A stretch of 64,000 nucleotides of DNA, from positions 130,857,453 to 130,921,452 of the forward strand of contig OX375872.1 of assembly GCA_947359465.1 (NCBI GenBank). The letters run 5' to 3'. Positions 45,340 through 56,274 of this stretch are shown in pieces; positions within the stretch are counted from its first letter, which is position 1, and the number at the start of each line of letters is the position of its first letter. The translations under genes and the position numbers were made by a program. This DNA is from Metellina segmentata (lineage: Eukaryota > Arthropoda > Arachnida > Araneae > Tetragnathidae). Under the pieces are notes generated by a model. It was not told where the DNA came from, made no database searches, and saw only the letters and a program-made list of their open reading frames with translations.

Positions 45340-46000
45340 AGATTTTAAATTATTTTTTATGTACTTTTGGCTGAAAAGCATGAGCAGCTTCACTAGCTTT
45401 TTTGAATTTGTATTTGCTTGTGTTTAACCATGAAATTTTTATTTTATGTTTAAATTATTTTTATATACAGTTCGCTGAGGAGCTTCCGTTAATTTTTTGC
45501 ATTTGTATTTGCTTGTATTTTACTATTCAATTTTATATTTTATAATTTAATTCTTTCTAGTGTACTTTTGTCTAAAGATCTTCAGCAAGTTCCCCAGGTT
45601 TTTTACGGTTGCATTTGCTTGTATCATTAAATTTTATAACTTCATGTTTTAATTCTTTTTATGTTCTTTAGGCTTAAGAACTTAAGCAGCCTCCCTACCT
45701 TTTTATATTTGTACTTGTTGTATTTTATATATTGTGTCTTAATTCTTTTTAGTTATATGCTCTGTTGAATGAAGAACTTTGAACGTTTGCATTTGCTGTA
45801 TTTTACCCTTTAATTTTCTATTTTATGTTATAATTATTTTTATTTTTACATACTTTAACTTGTAAAAACTTGTGTAAAGAACTTCAGCAGCTTAATTCTC
45901 TTTTGTATTTTTACTTGCTATATTTTACCATACAATTTTCTTTTTCATGTTTTTATTCCTGTTTTCATTTGTCCGTACATTTGGCTGAAGGATTGTGTCT
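45340..46000. repeat. ~100-bp AT-rich tandem array
   Basis: The group 'acttttggctgaagaacttcagcag', 'gcatttgcttgtattttac' and 'ttttatgtttaattc' recurs about every 100 bp (near 45365, 45470, 45567, 45668 and later) with strong drift. Confidence 0.7.
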
Positions 46001-46583
46001 GTAACAGACCGCTGCGTGATAAAAACGTTCCACTGTGTTAAATGGATTCACGATTAAAAAACACTACCAATCCTCCGCTAAAACTCTCAATGCAGATACC
46101 TGAAATCATTTATTACCAACATTTTTCCAATAAAGTGCTTTTCATTTATTTTATTTTATCTTGTTAAAGAAACGACGAAAAATAAATTGACGTATGTACC
46201 TGTAAACTAAGCAATAAACTGTCAACCCTCCACATGATGAAAAAACTCATATCATCTTTTAAGATGAATGAGTTCCATTACAAGTTGAAGCCGAATTTCC
46301 TCGGTATTCGGTAATTTTTCATAAATAAGTTCTATCACTCCTTAACTAAATTCCTGCAGTTTACTCTGATGGTGTTGGCATAAAGAAAGGAAAACGCGAG
46401 TGATGAATTTTTTCGTAGACTCGTTTAAATGTCTGATGAAAGTTTTGAAGTTTCTTTTTTTCACCTCGTTCTTATTTTAACCGAAAAAATGCATCACGAA
46501 AATAAGTTCTGTGTATTGATTGAAGCACTTTCGCACTTGGTGACTGGCCGACGTGATGTGAACAAGAGCACTTACAAAAAACC

Positions 46584-46597
46584 CAGCCAGGTGGCGC
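46584..46597 (+). promoter_or_regulatory. CTCF-like motif
   Basis: CAGCCAGGTGGCGC agrees with the general animal CTCF pattern CCASYAGRKGGCRS at 12 of 14 positions. It lies in a more balanced stretch (46380-46760) where I find no gene. A single motif is weak evidence. Confidence 0.25.
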
Positions 46598-46879
46598 TTC
46601 TGACGAATCTCATATGGCGCTCGCTTCGATTGGGACACACTTCGATGGATAGTCCACGATGAGCCGTTGAATCGCCACAGCATATGTTTCCAAAAACTGC
46701 ATGAAGACATGTGAGGACAAGCACTGCTACAACTCCTATCGCAACTTCATTATCCGTTGCCTTTCAGTCTCATTTCAACTAACTCCGAGTGTACTAATAG
46801 ACTGCTAAAGACAACACAGGACAACCATCCTTTGAACAATTTTCCATAATTAAGTACACCCGTGATGTTAATATAATTG

Positions 46880-47325
46880 TGGTTACCATTAATACGATAA
46901 GGTCCCGTTAATACAATATGGTTCTATGTTATACAATATGGTCCAACACCCGTCAATACAATATGGTCCTATGTTATACAATATGGTCTAACACCCGTTA
47001 GTACAATATGGTCCCGTTAATACAATATGGTCCCGTTAATACAATATGGTCCCGTTAATACAATATGGTCCCGTTAATACAATATGGTCCCGTTAATACA
47101 ATATGGTCCCGTTAATACAATATGGTCCTATGTTATACAATATGGTCCAACACCCGTTAATACAATATGGTCCTATGTTATACAATATGGTCCAACATCC
47201 GTTAATACAATATGGTCCAACACCCGTTAGTACAATATGGTCCCGTTAATACAATATGGTCCCGTTAATACAATATGGTCCCGTTAATACAATATGGTCC
47301 AACACCCGTTAATACAATATGGTTT
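46880..47325. repeat. 19-bp minisatellite with a compound unit
   Basis: The unit CCCGTTAATACAATATGGT repeats head to tail many times. In places it alternates with CCTATGTTATACAATATGG and CCAACACCCGTTAATAC, giving a longer compound unit at 46920-46990 and again at 47120-47220. Confidence 0.9.
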
Positions 47326-47438
47326 CATGAATAGGTAAACACTCAACTAGTGGTATCATCGTTCGAGTTTAGCCACTGAATTTTAGAGAAAATAATTATA
47401 GGAACTTAATCACCACTAAAACAATTTACTTCCAATAG

Positions 47439-48110
47439 TACGAGGGAGAGTCAAAAACTATCCACACTTTGTTTTGAATCTATTTACACAAAAATAGGGG
47501 TTCTAGGAGGTGGTCACTTTTCTACAGAGTCTCCTTCCTTTTCGATGCACTTGGTTCAGCGGTCTTCAAGCTTGCGTATTCCCTCCAAGATGGTTTTCGG
47601 TTGGTTGTCTAACCCATTTATACTCCGCTTCCCCCTCTTCTTTGTCCTTCTAATCTGCAGAGAACAATCGTCATTGTCGATGGTAACTCACCGGTTTGCC
47701 AGTACCATTTCTCGAGCTTGATGATTCTTCTCGCCAGAGGCGGAGGTTTACGGGCGTCCTCTCTCTTCTTTGTGCATCACGTTTGTTCGGCCTCTTTTAA
47801 GCTTCTCAATCTACTAATACTCACTTCTACTTGGTAGAGCGCTGTTCCCGTATTGTGTTATAAGCCTTCGATTAACATTTACACTGCGGCGCTTAGAGTT
47901 TTTCAATCGTCTCCAAGAACGGCTCTTTCGCCTACATGTCCAACCCACCCCCTACCTAATTACCTAACTTGAGCGATAGAGCCTTGAGTGGTATTTACGA
48001 CTGACGCTTTCCTTTCATAGTATTGTGTGGCGTATATCACCAGAGCGACCTTCTGCATCTCCCCCAAAGCGTTCACACCTCACGGTCGACAAGGCAGTGT
48101 ACCGAACAAA
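47439..48110 (-). pseudogene. Mariner transposase relic (minus)
   Basis: On the minus strand pieces of a mariner transposase appear in order: NVNRRLITQYGNSAL and EKLKRGRTNVMHKEERGRP (second helix-turn-helix and linker), ASGENHQAREMVLANR, VTIDN, then after a large deletion LEGIRKLEDR and TKCIEKEGDSVEK, the usual C-terminal end. The right-hand terminal repeat, TACGAGGGAGAGTCAAAAAC, lies at 47447-47466 on the plus strand. The catalytic domain is gone and shifts are frequent. Homology is by pattern only, but the order of pieces is convincing. From 48110 to 48540 nothing is recognised. Confidence 0.78.
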
Positions 48111-48545
48111 CGAAGGGATCCTCTAGCTAGACGGTCAGTCGCTGATAGCTCGTAAATGGGGATGGATGCCAGCGGTCAATTAAAAAGGGTATAACAGTCG
48201 CCGTTCATAGATCTATACCATGCCGCTGTTGTAAACGAAATTATAGTGGTTGTCGACCTCCCGCAGCGTAAAGGTTAATTTTAGCCCCTAGCACACCTTT
48301 CTACCCTAGAAATCGGATCATTGCTCTTCATTTCTCCGTGGTGCTCACTGCTAGCGGAACGGTCATGTTTTCACTGAAGCAGCATCAAGAATAATAACGC
48401 TAACAAGGTCAGACTTCGGTAACGTGACGAAAGTAGTATCATCTCTAAGCATGCATGTGGAGAAGGCAATATGACAAACCTGAAGATGTGCTATAGAGCA
48501 AGAGCGGATACTGTTTTCGACTTACTCTCGTTTATTTGAGAAGTT

Positions 48546-49003
48546 CAACAAAACTCCATGAAGTACTCTTTAGTGCGCGAAGTAGCAGTCTTTCTCATGT
48601 CTAAAATTGTGTCTGGCAGATCAGATGTGCATCTCCACAAAAACAATGGTATCGACTGACTTGAAGAGCTTCATGTACCACCTAAACGTGACAGTTTCGG
48701 ACACACATTCTTTGACAAAAATGATAATTTGTGCCCCTCTACAACCTTTTACAATTTATTTTTACTAAGCAGTGCAACAAAACTCCATGAAGTACTCTTT
48801 AGTGGGCGAAGTAGCAGTCTTTCTCATGTCTAAATTTGTGTCTGGCAGATCAGATGTGCATCTGCACAAAAACAATGGTATCGACAGACTTAAAGAGCTT
48901 CATGTACCACCTAAACGTGACATTTTCGGACACACATTCTTTGACAAAAATGATCATTTGTGCCCCTCTACCACCTTTTACAATTTGGTCAGATTTGGGT
49001 GAT
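48546..49003. repeat. 229-bp segment duplicated in tandem
   Basis: CAACAAAACTCCATGAAGTA starts both copies (48546 and 48775); they differ at few positions. A 76-codon frame is open in the right copy (48772-49002, containing SGRSDVHLHKNNGIDRLKEL), while a TGA breaks it in the left copy. Without a family match I treat it as repeat DNA. Confidence 0.8.
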
Positions 49004-49147
49004 CTTTGAATCACCCAAAATTTTTAGAATTCATCCACCCACTCAAGGAATTCAAACTTTATGTCAGAGAACGAATATTAGGTAGTTCCAATGATCAGGT
49101 TATGACTCGTCATTTAAATTAATCATACGTTTTCGAAACAAACTTGA

Positions 49148-49191
49148 CCACAACTTGTCGACAAGATATCTCGTCCAAAATACTTGGACGG
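49148..49191. repeat. TTAA-type palindromic element, copy 4, single unit
   Basis: TTGA (49144-49147) and TTAA (49192-49195) border a 44-bp piece that begins CCACAACTTGTCG and ends CTTGGACGG around ACAAGATATCTCGT. It has the ends and one core palindrome and nothing else, so it looks like the basic unit of the family. Confidence 0.6.
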
Positions 49192-49319
49192 TTAAGAGTT
49201 AAATTAGAAATTATTTCACACATTTTTGCATACTGTCTTATTGGTTGAATTCGCTTTTGTATACTTAGAATGACATGGTAAATAATTCAAACTATTTTTC
49301 AAAGGGAACTTTTACCATC

Positions 49320-49770
49320 GACAAATAGAAAGAGCAAGGCCCAAAGCAATACCCACAGACCAATGAGACCGTTTTCACCGCTCGTGCCGGTGCCTCTAAT
49401 TGGTCTGTCACTTTTCGCCTTGCACTTCCTATTTCACAACGACTTTAACTCCCCTCTAGTTTCCGACTGCTTCATTTAGTGTATTCTACCCCACAATACA
49501 CGTAACGGCTAGATAAACACATCTATTGATTAAAGGAATCCTAGGAAATAGAATTATACTGGTCAAGAAATAAAAACTGATTAGAATTCATGCAAAGAAT
49601 CACTGCAGGTTTTAGAACTGATATATTCTGCTATATAACGCCTCGGGACTAAGACAGAATATTATTAATTCCTGATAAAATGCATTTTCAATTTGCTATC
49701 ACAAAGTAGTCATTAAAGTTCTCATTAAGAGTTAATTCAAGAAATTACTTCAAAAGTTTTACACACAGTA
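49320..49770. repeat. Left copy of a ~450-bp duplication
   Basis: 'gaccaatgagaccgttttcaccgctcg', 'cacatctattg', 'catgcaaagaatcactgcagg' and 'taagagttaattcaa' match text in 50440-50900 in the same order. The two copies are separated by the 0.6-kb dispersed repeat at 49795-50400. This copy is the more AT-rich one. Confidence 0.75.
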
Positions 49771-49794
49771 TTCTTAACTGGTATTTTCGTTTTT

Positions 49795-50400
49795 ACATAG
49801 TGTCGGTGTTCCAACTATCGCCAACTCATGTTTGCAAGCTACTATGCGCGACACCTATTAATCTATGTAGTTACCATGACGGTCTAGGGTTTTGCCACAC
49901 ACAGCGCCACCGACAAGTTTTTTATCAGTTATATCAGCAACAATATTGAATCTGAAGTATTTGAGGCAGTGATCAACGTATTTTATGTCTCCAACTCCAA
50001 TCAATTCAGGGAATATTAAGGTAAGTGTTTCCAAATCATAATTTCGTTTATATGACTTCAAAGTACATTAAATGCTAAAGGTAGGTATGTATGGTTTACT
50101 AGCAACTCGATTTTAATAGTAGCTCCTAATTGGGACTGGTGGGTGGTAATAGGAACAAGAGTAGGCGATGTTAGGAACCCACTCCTGAAAATTCTCTTGG
50201 GAAACTTTTTGAAGTTTTACTAATTAACTTAAACTGACGTAAGTAAAAAAGGTGTATGATCTATGGAAACCAAAGAAAAATAGGTCCTAGTGACATTCAT
50301 TTAGCTTCCATTTTGATTTCCCAACCCAAGAGGCTGAGATACAAAGAAATAGTTAGGGTAGGCAATATTTGGAATACCTACCCTATAATCCATCCTCATA
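49795..50400 (-). repeat. ~0.6-kb dispersed repeat, copy 2 (opposite orientation)
   Basis: It is the reverse-complement relative of 7780-8345. On the minus strand a 67-codon frame (50061 to 49858) is open and contains LTLIFPELIGVGDIK and KYFRFNIVADITDKKLVGG, which faintly recalls the stretch between protease and reverse transcriptase of Gypsy-type retroelements (FLKYF..VVD...KKLVD). That reading is a guess. It is inserted between the two halves of a duplication. Confidence 0.65.
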
Positions 50401-50439
50401 TGCAAGAAATTGAAACTACTATTTATCAAAGATAACTTA

Positions 50440-50900
50440 CGCCATGGTCAAACAGGAAGCGCTAAGTGACAAGCCCAGACCAATCAGAGCATATTCACCG
50501 CTCGCACCGGCACATCTGGTTGATCTGCGCGTGCCGCTTTGCGCCTTGCGATTCCTATCTAGACACGACTCTAACCCTCTGTGCATCACGTTTGCGAGAA
50601 TTCCATTTAGTGTAGTACAGTTTTCACTCTGCATTAACACATGACTAGATAACCACATCTATTGGTTGAAGGAATCTTAGGAAATATTATTTCGTTCAAG
50701 ATAGTCAGAACTAGGTAGAAGTCATGGAGGGAACACTGCAGGTTGTAGAATTTATATATGCGTGTGAACCCCTTGGAGGGTTAAAGCAGAATGTTATACT
50801 TCCCTGATCAGGGTGCATTTTCGATTCGCCATTGCGATGTAGGCATTCAACATCTCCCGATAAGAGTTAACTCAACGCATTATTTCTCATCTTAAGCATT
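50440..50900. repeat. Right copy of a ~450-bp duplication
   Basis: Counterpart of 49320-49770 and clearly more G+C-rich, especially at 50440-50600 where overlapping frames are open on both strands. No domain is recognised. The text TAGATAACCACATCTATTGG (50648-50667) is also the end motif of the dispersed 40-bp-unit family. From 50900 to 51290 nothing is recognised. Confidence 0.7.
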
Positions 50901-51289
50901 CTCGTTTCCCACAGTTCGTCTTTGCCCGCTAATACAGTCCAATGGTATAAATTGTGAGTTAAAACGCGCTACTTGATCTCTATAGGAGTACTCCAAGCCA
51001 GCGAGCCTGCTCATTCAACTAACAGATAGTAGTTGAGGCGTTTCTGAGTAGGATTAAATTCCTGTACTATTGTGAGATCGCTCAAGGAGAATAAATGGAT
51101 TCGAGAACCATGTTCATCATTCTAAAGTTTATCGCTGGGAGATTTCGAAAGGGAATTATATTTATCGAGCCTGTGTTCCTTAGCCTGGATTCCGTAAAAC
51201 ACAAGAAAAAGTAGAATTTTTCAAGAAGGAAAGTTGACGAGTTCACAGAATTTAAAATTTGTAATGCTCAGTAGGACAAATTGAAAGTG

Positions 51290-52420
51290 TTAAGAGTCGG
51301 GAAATTCGAGTTGGAAAGTGTTTGTGTGCATGAAAGTGGTATTAGTGTGGAATATAAAACGGTTCAGTGATCAGTAGATGACTCAGAATGAAAGTGGTAT
51401 GAGTGGGGATATTGAAGATGGAAAGTTGATGAGCCAAAATAAAAGTGGTATTAGTGGGGAATTTAAAATTTTTAGTGCTCAGTTAATGACTTAAAATAAA
51501 AGTGTTATGAGCCAGTATATTCAAGATGGAAGATTATGAATCGATGTAAGCAGTGTTAGTAAGGAATTGACAAAAATTATTGATCTGCATGTGACTCAGA
51601 ATGAAAATGGTATGAGTCAGGATATTCAAGAGGAAAAGTTGATGGGTCGATGAAAGTGGTATGATTGGGATGTTAAATATGGCAAAGTTGATACGTCAAT
51701 GAAGTGGTATTAGTGTGGAATTTAAAATTTTTAGTGCTCTGTAGATGAGACTCAGAATAATGAAAGTGTTAAAAGTCGGGAAATTCAAGATGAAAAGTTG
51801 ACGAGTCAATGGAAGTGGTATGACTCAGGAAATTAAAAGTTTCGATATGGGAAATTGGTAAGTTTGAACGACGTGGTATGAATGGGGAAACTAAAATTTT
51901 CAATGAGAGAAATTGATGAGTTTTAGAGTAGTATGGGGAGTGAAGAATTTAAAATTTTCGATGTGAGAAATTGATGAGCTTGAATGATAACGGTATGAGT
52001 GAGAAATTTAGAATTTGTGATGTAATGAATTGATAAGATTTAATGATAGTGGTATAGTGCGGAATTCGAAATTTTTGATGCGAGAAATAGATGAGTTTGA
52101 ATGTCAGTGGTACGAGAGAGGAATTAATAATTTTTAGCGCTCAGTAGATGGCTCAGAATGAAACTGGTATGTGTCTGGAAGTTTCAGATGGAAAGTTTGA
52201 GTCGATGAAAGTGGTATGACTGAGGAATTAAAATTTTCAGATGAGGGAAATTGACGAGTTTGAGGTGGTATTGATGAAAAAATTAAAAATTTTCACTGTG
52301 AGAAATTGCGTGACGAAAAAAATCAAATATTCCTATAATAGAAGGTGAAGAGTCAGTTGAAATTACATGAAACAGACAGTTCAAAATGATCAAGAGGGAT
52401 TATAAATTAAACACTATCCC
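51290..52420. repeat. ~65-75 bp tandem array left of island E
   Basis: Units carry GAATGAAAGTGGTATGAG, GGGAATTTAAAATTTT and CAGTAGATGACTC or GAGAAATTGATGAGTTTG. They run from 51290 to 52420 with frequent small insertions and deletions. Confidence 0.85.
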
Positions 52421-52619
52421 TAAATGATGGTTGCTATAAATAATAATTATTATTCTCCACAAATAAAGTTCTTCAATACCCTCAAATGATCATTATTATT
52501 CCCTAAATGATCATTAACATTTTCAATGTGAGAAACATGACGAAAAACCTCAAATATTTCTTTGAGATAAGGTGAAGAGTCAGAGTTAAAATTTCATGAG
52601 ACAGACAGTTCAAAATGTA

Positions 52620-53190
52620 CAGGAGGGATGATAAATTTCCCATTCAAGCCACTTCCAGTGAATCGTCAACATTCCATCTTGAATTTACCCTAAAATCTGA
52701 ACCAGATTGAAGTAACGCCACAACGAAAAACAAACCAGACGTCTAACTTGGAAATAATCCAAGGCAACCTGAGAACTGGATACCAATTTCCCCATTTTTG
52801 TTTCCGATTTCAGCCGACTTGACCAACGGGAGGTTATCGATCCCGCGCCTAACGTTCTAATGTGAAAAAGAACAGGGATTGTAGCCTGCATAAGTCGATA
52901 CAGCTCTCCCAGCTTTATTTACGCAGAAGTGCCTCACCTGACAATTCCCGTACCGACAGTTCCGTCCGCTTCAGCGGACACTTTTTTGACGGACGCGTTG
53001 GAAGGAGACACCAGTGCTCACAACGGCTTTGTCTGTTTCTTGCAGAAACCGAAGACGACTTCTCCTAGAAATCATTTGCAACGAGAGATATTTGGGGAGA
53101 CATCGTTAATTATTGGCAATTGGTGTCTGCCTGGTGTACTAATGCTGCACAGTGTAGCGTTTGTTAATGTAGCAGTGTAGCTTTTATTAT
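52620..53190. other. G+C-richer island E, possible regulatory DNA or exon
   Basis: More balanced composition between two arrays. Overlapping open frames exist on both strands (52862-53068, 52929-53180, 52685-52891 minus). A weaker copy of 52985-53180 (GGAAGGAGACACCAGTGCTC to the segment with GTCTGCCTGG) occurs at 53540-53715, and there the frames are broken, so coding is not supported. Confidence 0.35.
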
Positions 53191-54400
53191 TTCCGTTTTG
53201 GATGTAAGCTTACTTTTGGAATAAGTGTATTATAAGCCGTCTAGAATAAACCTACTATTGATATTCAGTTTTGTAATTACAGCAAGTTAGTTCATTTGAT
53301 GGTGTTGGTACCTTCTGCTTTCAAAAGTTTGCAAATTACCGATGGAAATTCTCCTTAGCATATTTTGTGTTTCTTTTGCAGCTTATCGACGGAAATACTC
53401 AATACCGGTAATTTGTTTGGTTTGTAACTTACCAACTGAAACTCTCAGTACCGGTTTTTCATTGGCTTGTAAGTTACTGATTATCAGTAATGTTAGATTA
53501 CCGACGAAAAATTCTCAATACCGCGTTGAAATGCTGCGTTGAAAGGAGACACCAGTGCTCACAATGACTTTGTCTGTTTCTTGCAAAAACTGAAGACGAC
53601 GTTCACTAGAAATAATTTGCAATAAGATATTTGGGAAGACAATGTTAATCACTGTCAATTGGTGTAGGCCTTGTGTAAGATGGCTAATGTTGCAATGTAG
53701 TGTTTGTTAATTCGTAGCGTCTATTGTTTCGATATTCAAATGCTTAATTGGTTTTCTGGTATTCACGACTGCAAATTATTTCCTTTTGTGGTACTGATAT
53801 TTTCTGCTCAGAAAAATTTGCAACCTACAGATGTAAATTCTCTATACCGGTTTTTCGTTTAGTTTGCAACCTATCGACGCAAATTTTTTCTTTTGGTTTT
53901 AAGTTTAGATTAAAAATTATCGGTATGATTAATACCAATATTACTGATATTATAACCGCCGTACAGGTAAATTACAACGACAATCCTCAATACTAGTTTC
54001 TAGATTGGTTTACAACTTTCCAAGGGAAATTTTCAGTACAGGTTTTTTGTCTAGTTCGAAACTTTCCGAAATGAATTCTCAATACCGGTTTAAGTCTGAC
54101 TTGCACATGATCGATATTATCAATATCAGTAAATTTCCAACAAAAATTTTCAATCCTGGTTTCTAGTTTGATTTTCTAGTTTTGATTACGAACACCATTA
54201 ATACGGTGAAACTGCCAAAATAAATTCTCAATTACAATTTTTTAGTTTGGTATATAAATTACTGACATTATCAATATGGTTAAACTACTGTCAGACATAA
54301 CCACCAGTTTCTAGTTTGTTTTTCAAATCACTGACGTTATCTAAACTAGAATTTCATGCTTTGCTATAGTACCAACAATGCTAGTCCCATACCATAACAT
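53190..54400. repeat. Short-unit tandem array right of island E
   Basis: Units of roughly 55-70 bp carry TTACCGACGGAAATTCTCAA, TACCGGTTT and TAGTTTGGTTTGTAACTT. A second, decayed copy of part of the island is embedded at 53540-53715. Units become more AT-rich to the right. Confidence 0.75.
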
Positions 54401-54415
54401 TGAATGTAAAAAACC

Positions 54416-54420
<5 letters not shown>

Positions 54421-54454
<34 letters not shown>
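54421..54454. repeat. (TA)n microsatellite
   Basis: About seventeen uninterrupted TA dinucleotides. Confidence 0.95.
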
Positions 54455-54455
<1 letters not shown>

Positions 54456-54599
54456 CGTACTGCATGTAGGAGAGGATAACCTTGAGAAAATATTTAAGGG
54501 TTACCAAAGGGGCTTCAGTCACCAAAATCAGTTCAGAAGATGTATCGCCTGTGTCTGAAATCGAAATCCTTTCATCGTGTAACTACTAACAATGTTTAT

Positions 54600-54970
54600 C
54601 AATTAAGACCAAATGTTCTCATATTTTTTCATAAGAAACACATCACATTGATTCATAAGAAACGCATCATATTTATCCATACACACATATTGATTCATAA
54701 GAAACACATCACATTTATTCATACACACATTCATTCATAAGAAACACATCACATTTATTCATACACCCATTCATTCTTAAGAAACACATCGCATTTATTC
54801 ATACACCCATTCATTCATAAGAAACACATCACATTTATTCATACACCCATTCATTCATAAGAAACACATCACATTTATTCATACACCCATTCATTCATAA
54901 GAAACACATCAAATTTATTCATACACACATTCATTCATAAGATACGTCACACACACATTTATTCGTAAGA
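54600..54970. repeat. Exact 40-bp tandem repeat, about nine copies
   Basis: The word GAAACACATC lies at 54701, 54741, 54781, 54821, 54861 and 54901, always 40 bp apart, with decayed units on both sides. Unit text: CATTCATTCATAAGAAACAC then ATCACATTTATTCATACACC. Confidence 0.95.
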
Positions 54971-55064
54971 AATATCTTACTTAAGAAAGATTTGTAGATA
55001 GATAAAAATGGCTAAAATTTGAAATAGAAGTGGAAAATTTAGAAAAAGTGCACATCTAAGTTAA

Positions 55065-55325
55065 CCCACCTGGTGGTTGTGTAAACGAGGTATCTCGTCT
55101 ATAGAACAAAACAGGTCATAGCTTCATGGACGAGATATTTCGTCATTAGAAGAAAACTGAAGAGCTCTTGATCTCATCATCATTCAAAAAATAATTAACA
55201 TCTTGACAACGAGATATCTCGGTATTAGCGAAATTGATCATGATCTGATGGACGAAATATCTCGTCATTAGCTAAATCAGTCAGATCTTAATGGACGAGA
55301 TATCTCGTCGAAACCACTCAGAGGG
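55065..55325. repeat. TTAA-type palindromic element, copy 5 (best copy)
   Basis: TTAA (55061-55064) precedes CCCACCTGGTGGTTGTG; the right end reads CGAAACCACTCAGAGGG followed by TCAA. Inside are five palindromes: 55085-55098, 55130-55143, 55209-55222, 55252-55265 and a perfect ACGAGATATCTCGT at 55295-55308, with AGATCT-containing spacers. Spacing of the last three is 43 bp. Confidence 0.75.
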
Positions 55326-55734
55326 TCAAGTCGTATAAAGTCGATATTTTTAGTGAAAACAAATTAGAAAGAATTTTGAACAGTCGTTTTAGAGTACATT
55401 TTGTAGTAACACTTGAAAGGATACAAATGGAATAGAATGATCCAAGACTCAAAAATAGTTACCCAATGGATGGAACACCTTTTATCCTTTAAGGCGGATT
55501 ACAATGGATAAAGATTTCTTACGCACAGACTTCCTCGAAGAGTTTAAGAGTTTTCCTGTGTTGCAGTTCTAAAACTTGTGTAACAGAAGAATGGACGGTT
55601 CAAATAAATTTGAATCAAAAAGTCGAGGATTTTGTCTGTTACCGTAGCTGTGAACAGTGTGTGGTGATTTCACGTGATCTGAATTTTCATTGAAAGATAA
55701 GATCTTCTTTCGACGTTGGACTACATCTAACTCC

Positions 55735-56025
55735 CGGACGATTGACACCGATGTAGAGGAAGAGCAACGGATCAGATTGCGAGTTTGAATCCAACCATGG
55801 ACAGACGTGTACAAAGGAGCCGGTGCACGTTAAATCTCTCGCGTCCTCAAATACTTGGTGTAGAGAGTGCGGTGCCAGCTCTCTCTCTCACTCACACATC
55901 ATCTGACTGTGGTTCAAAATTACGTGGTGTTGTCTTCGGATCTTTCCCTTCGGGGTAGATCCCGGATCGTCGCCAATAGTCCTTTGTGTTGCTCCAGTGC
56001 GACGTTAATTTCATCTACCTACCAC
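55735..56025 (+). mobile_element. SINE, head group A, nearly full length (plus)
   Basis: A decayed head (GAAGAGCAACGGATCAGATT, GCGAGTTTGAATCCAACC) is followed by GGAGCCGGTGCACGTTAAAT, GTGCCAGCTCTC with an inserted (CT)n run, CATCTGACTGTGGTTCAAA, GTAGATCCCGGATCGTCGCC, and CGACGTTAATTTCATCTACC as tail. Confidence 0.85.
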
Positions 56026-56274
56026 GTATGGTATGAGGTGACTATTGCCGACTGCCGTTAATAGAAATATGTCCCTATTGAAATCGTTATAATCGTTCCG
56101 AATAATTATAGTGTTAGTATATGTGTAAAATGCATGGATTCTCCAATTCGAATGCTACACAATACATCGTGCGCGCGGGGTATATTGCTCTATTTCTTTG
56201 TGTACCAATTCTAATTGATTTGGTCAAATTCTATAGCCATGAGCATAAGCATGTTTGTGAGCAATATCATTTAA

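Noticed and set aside
48772..49002. 76-codon frame after an acceptor-like TTACTAAGCAG
   Set aside because: The near-identical tandem copy to the left has a TGA in the same frame, and no donor of good quality follows.
54600..54970. Regular 40-bp repeats as a CRISPR array
   Set aside because: There are no unique spacers between repeats; it is a head-to-tail minisatellite in animal DNA.
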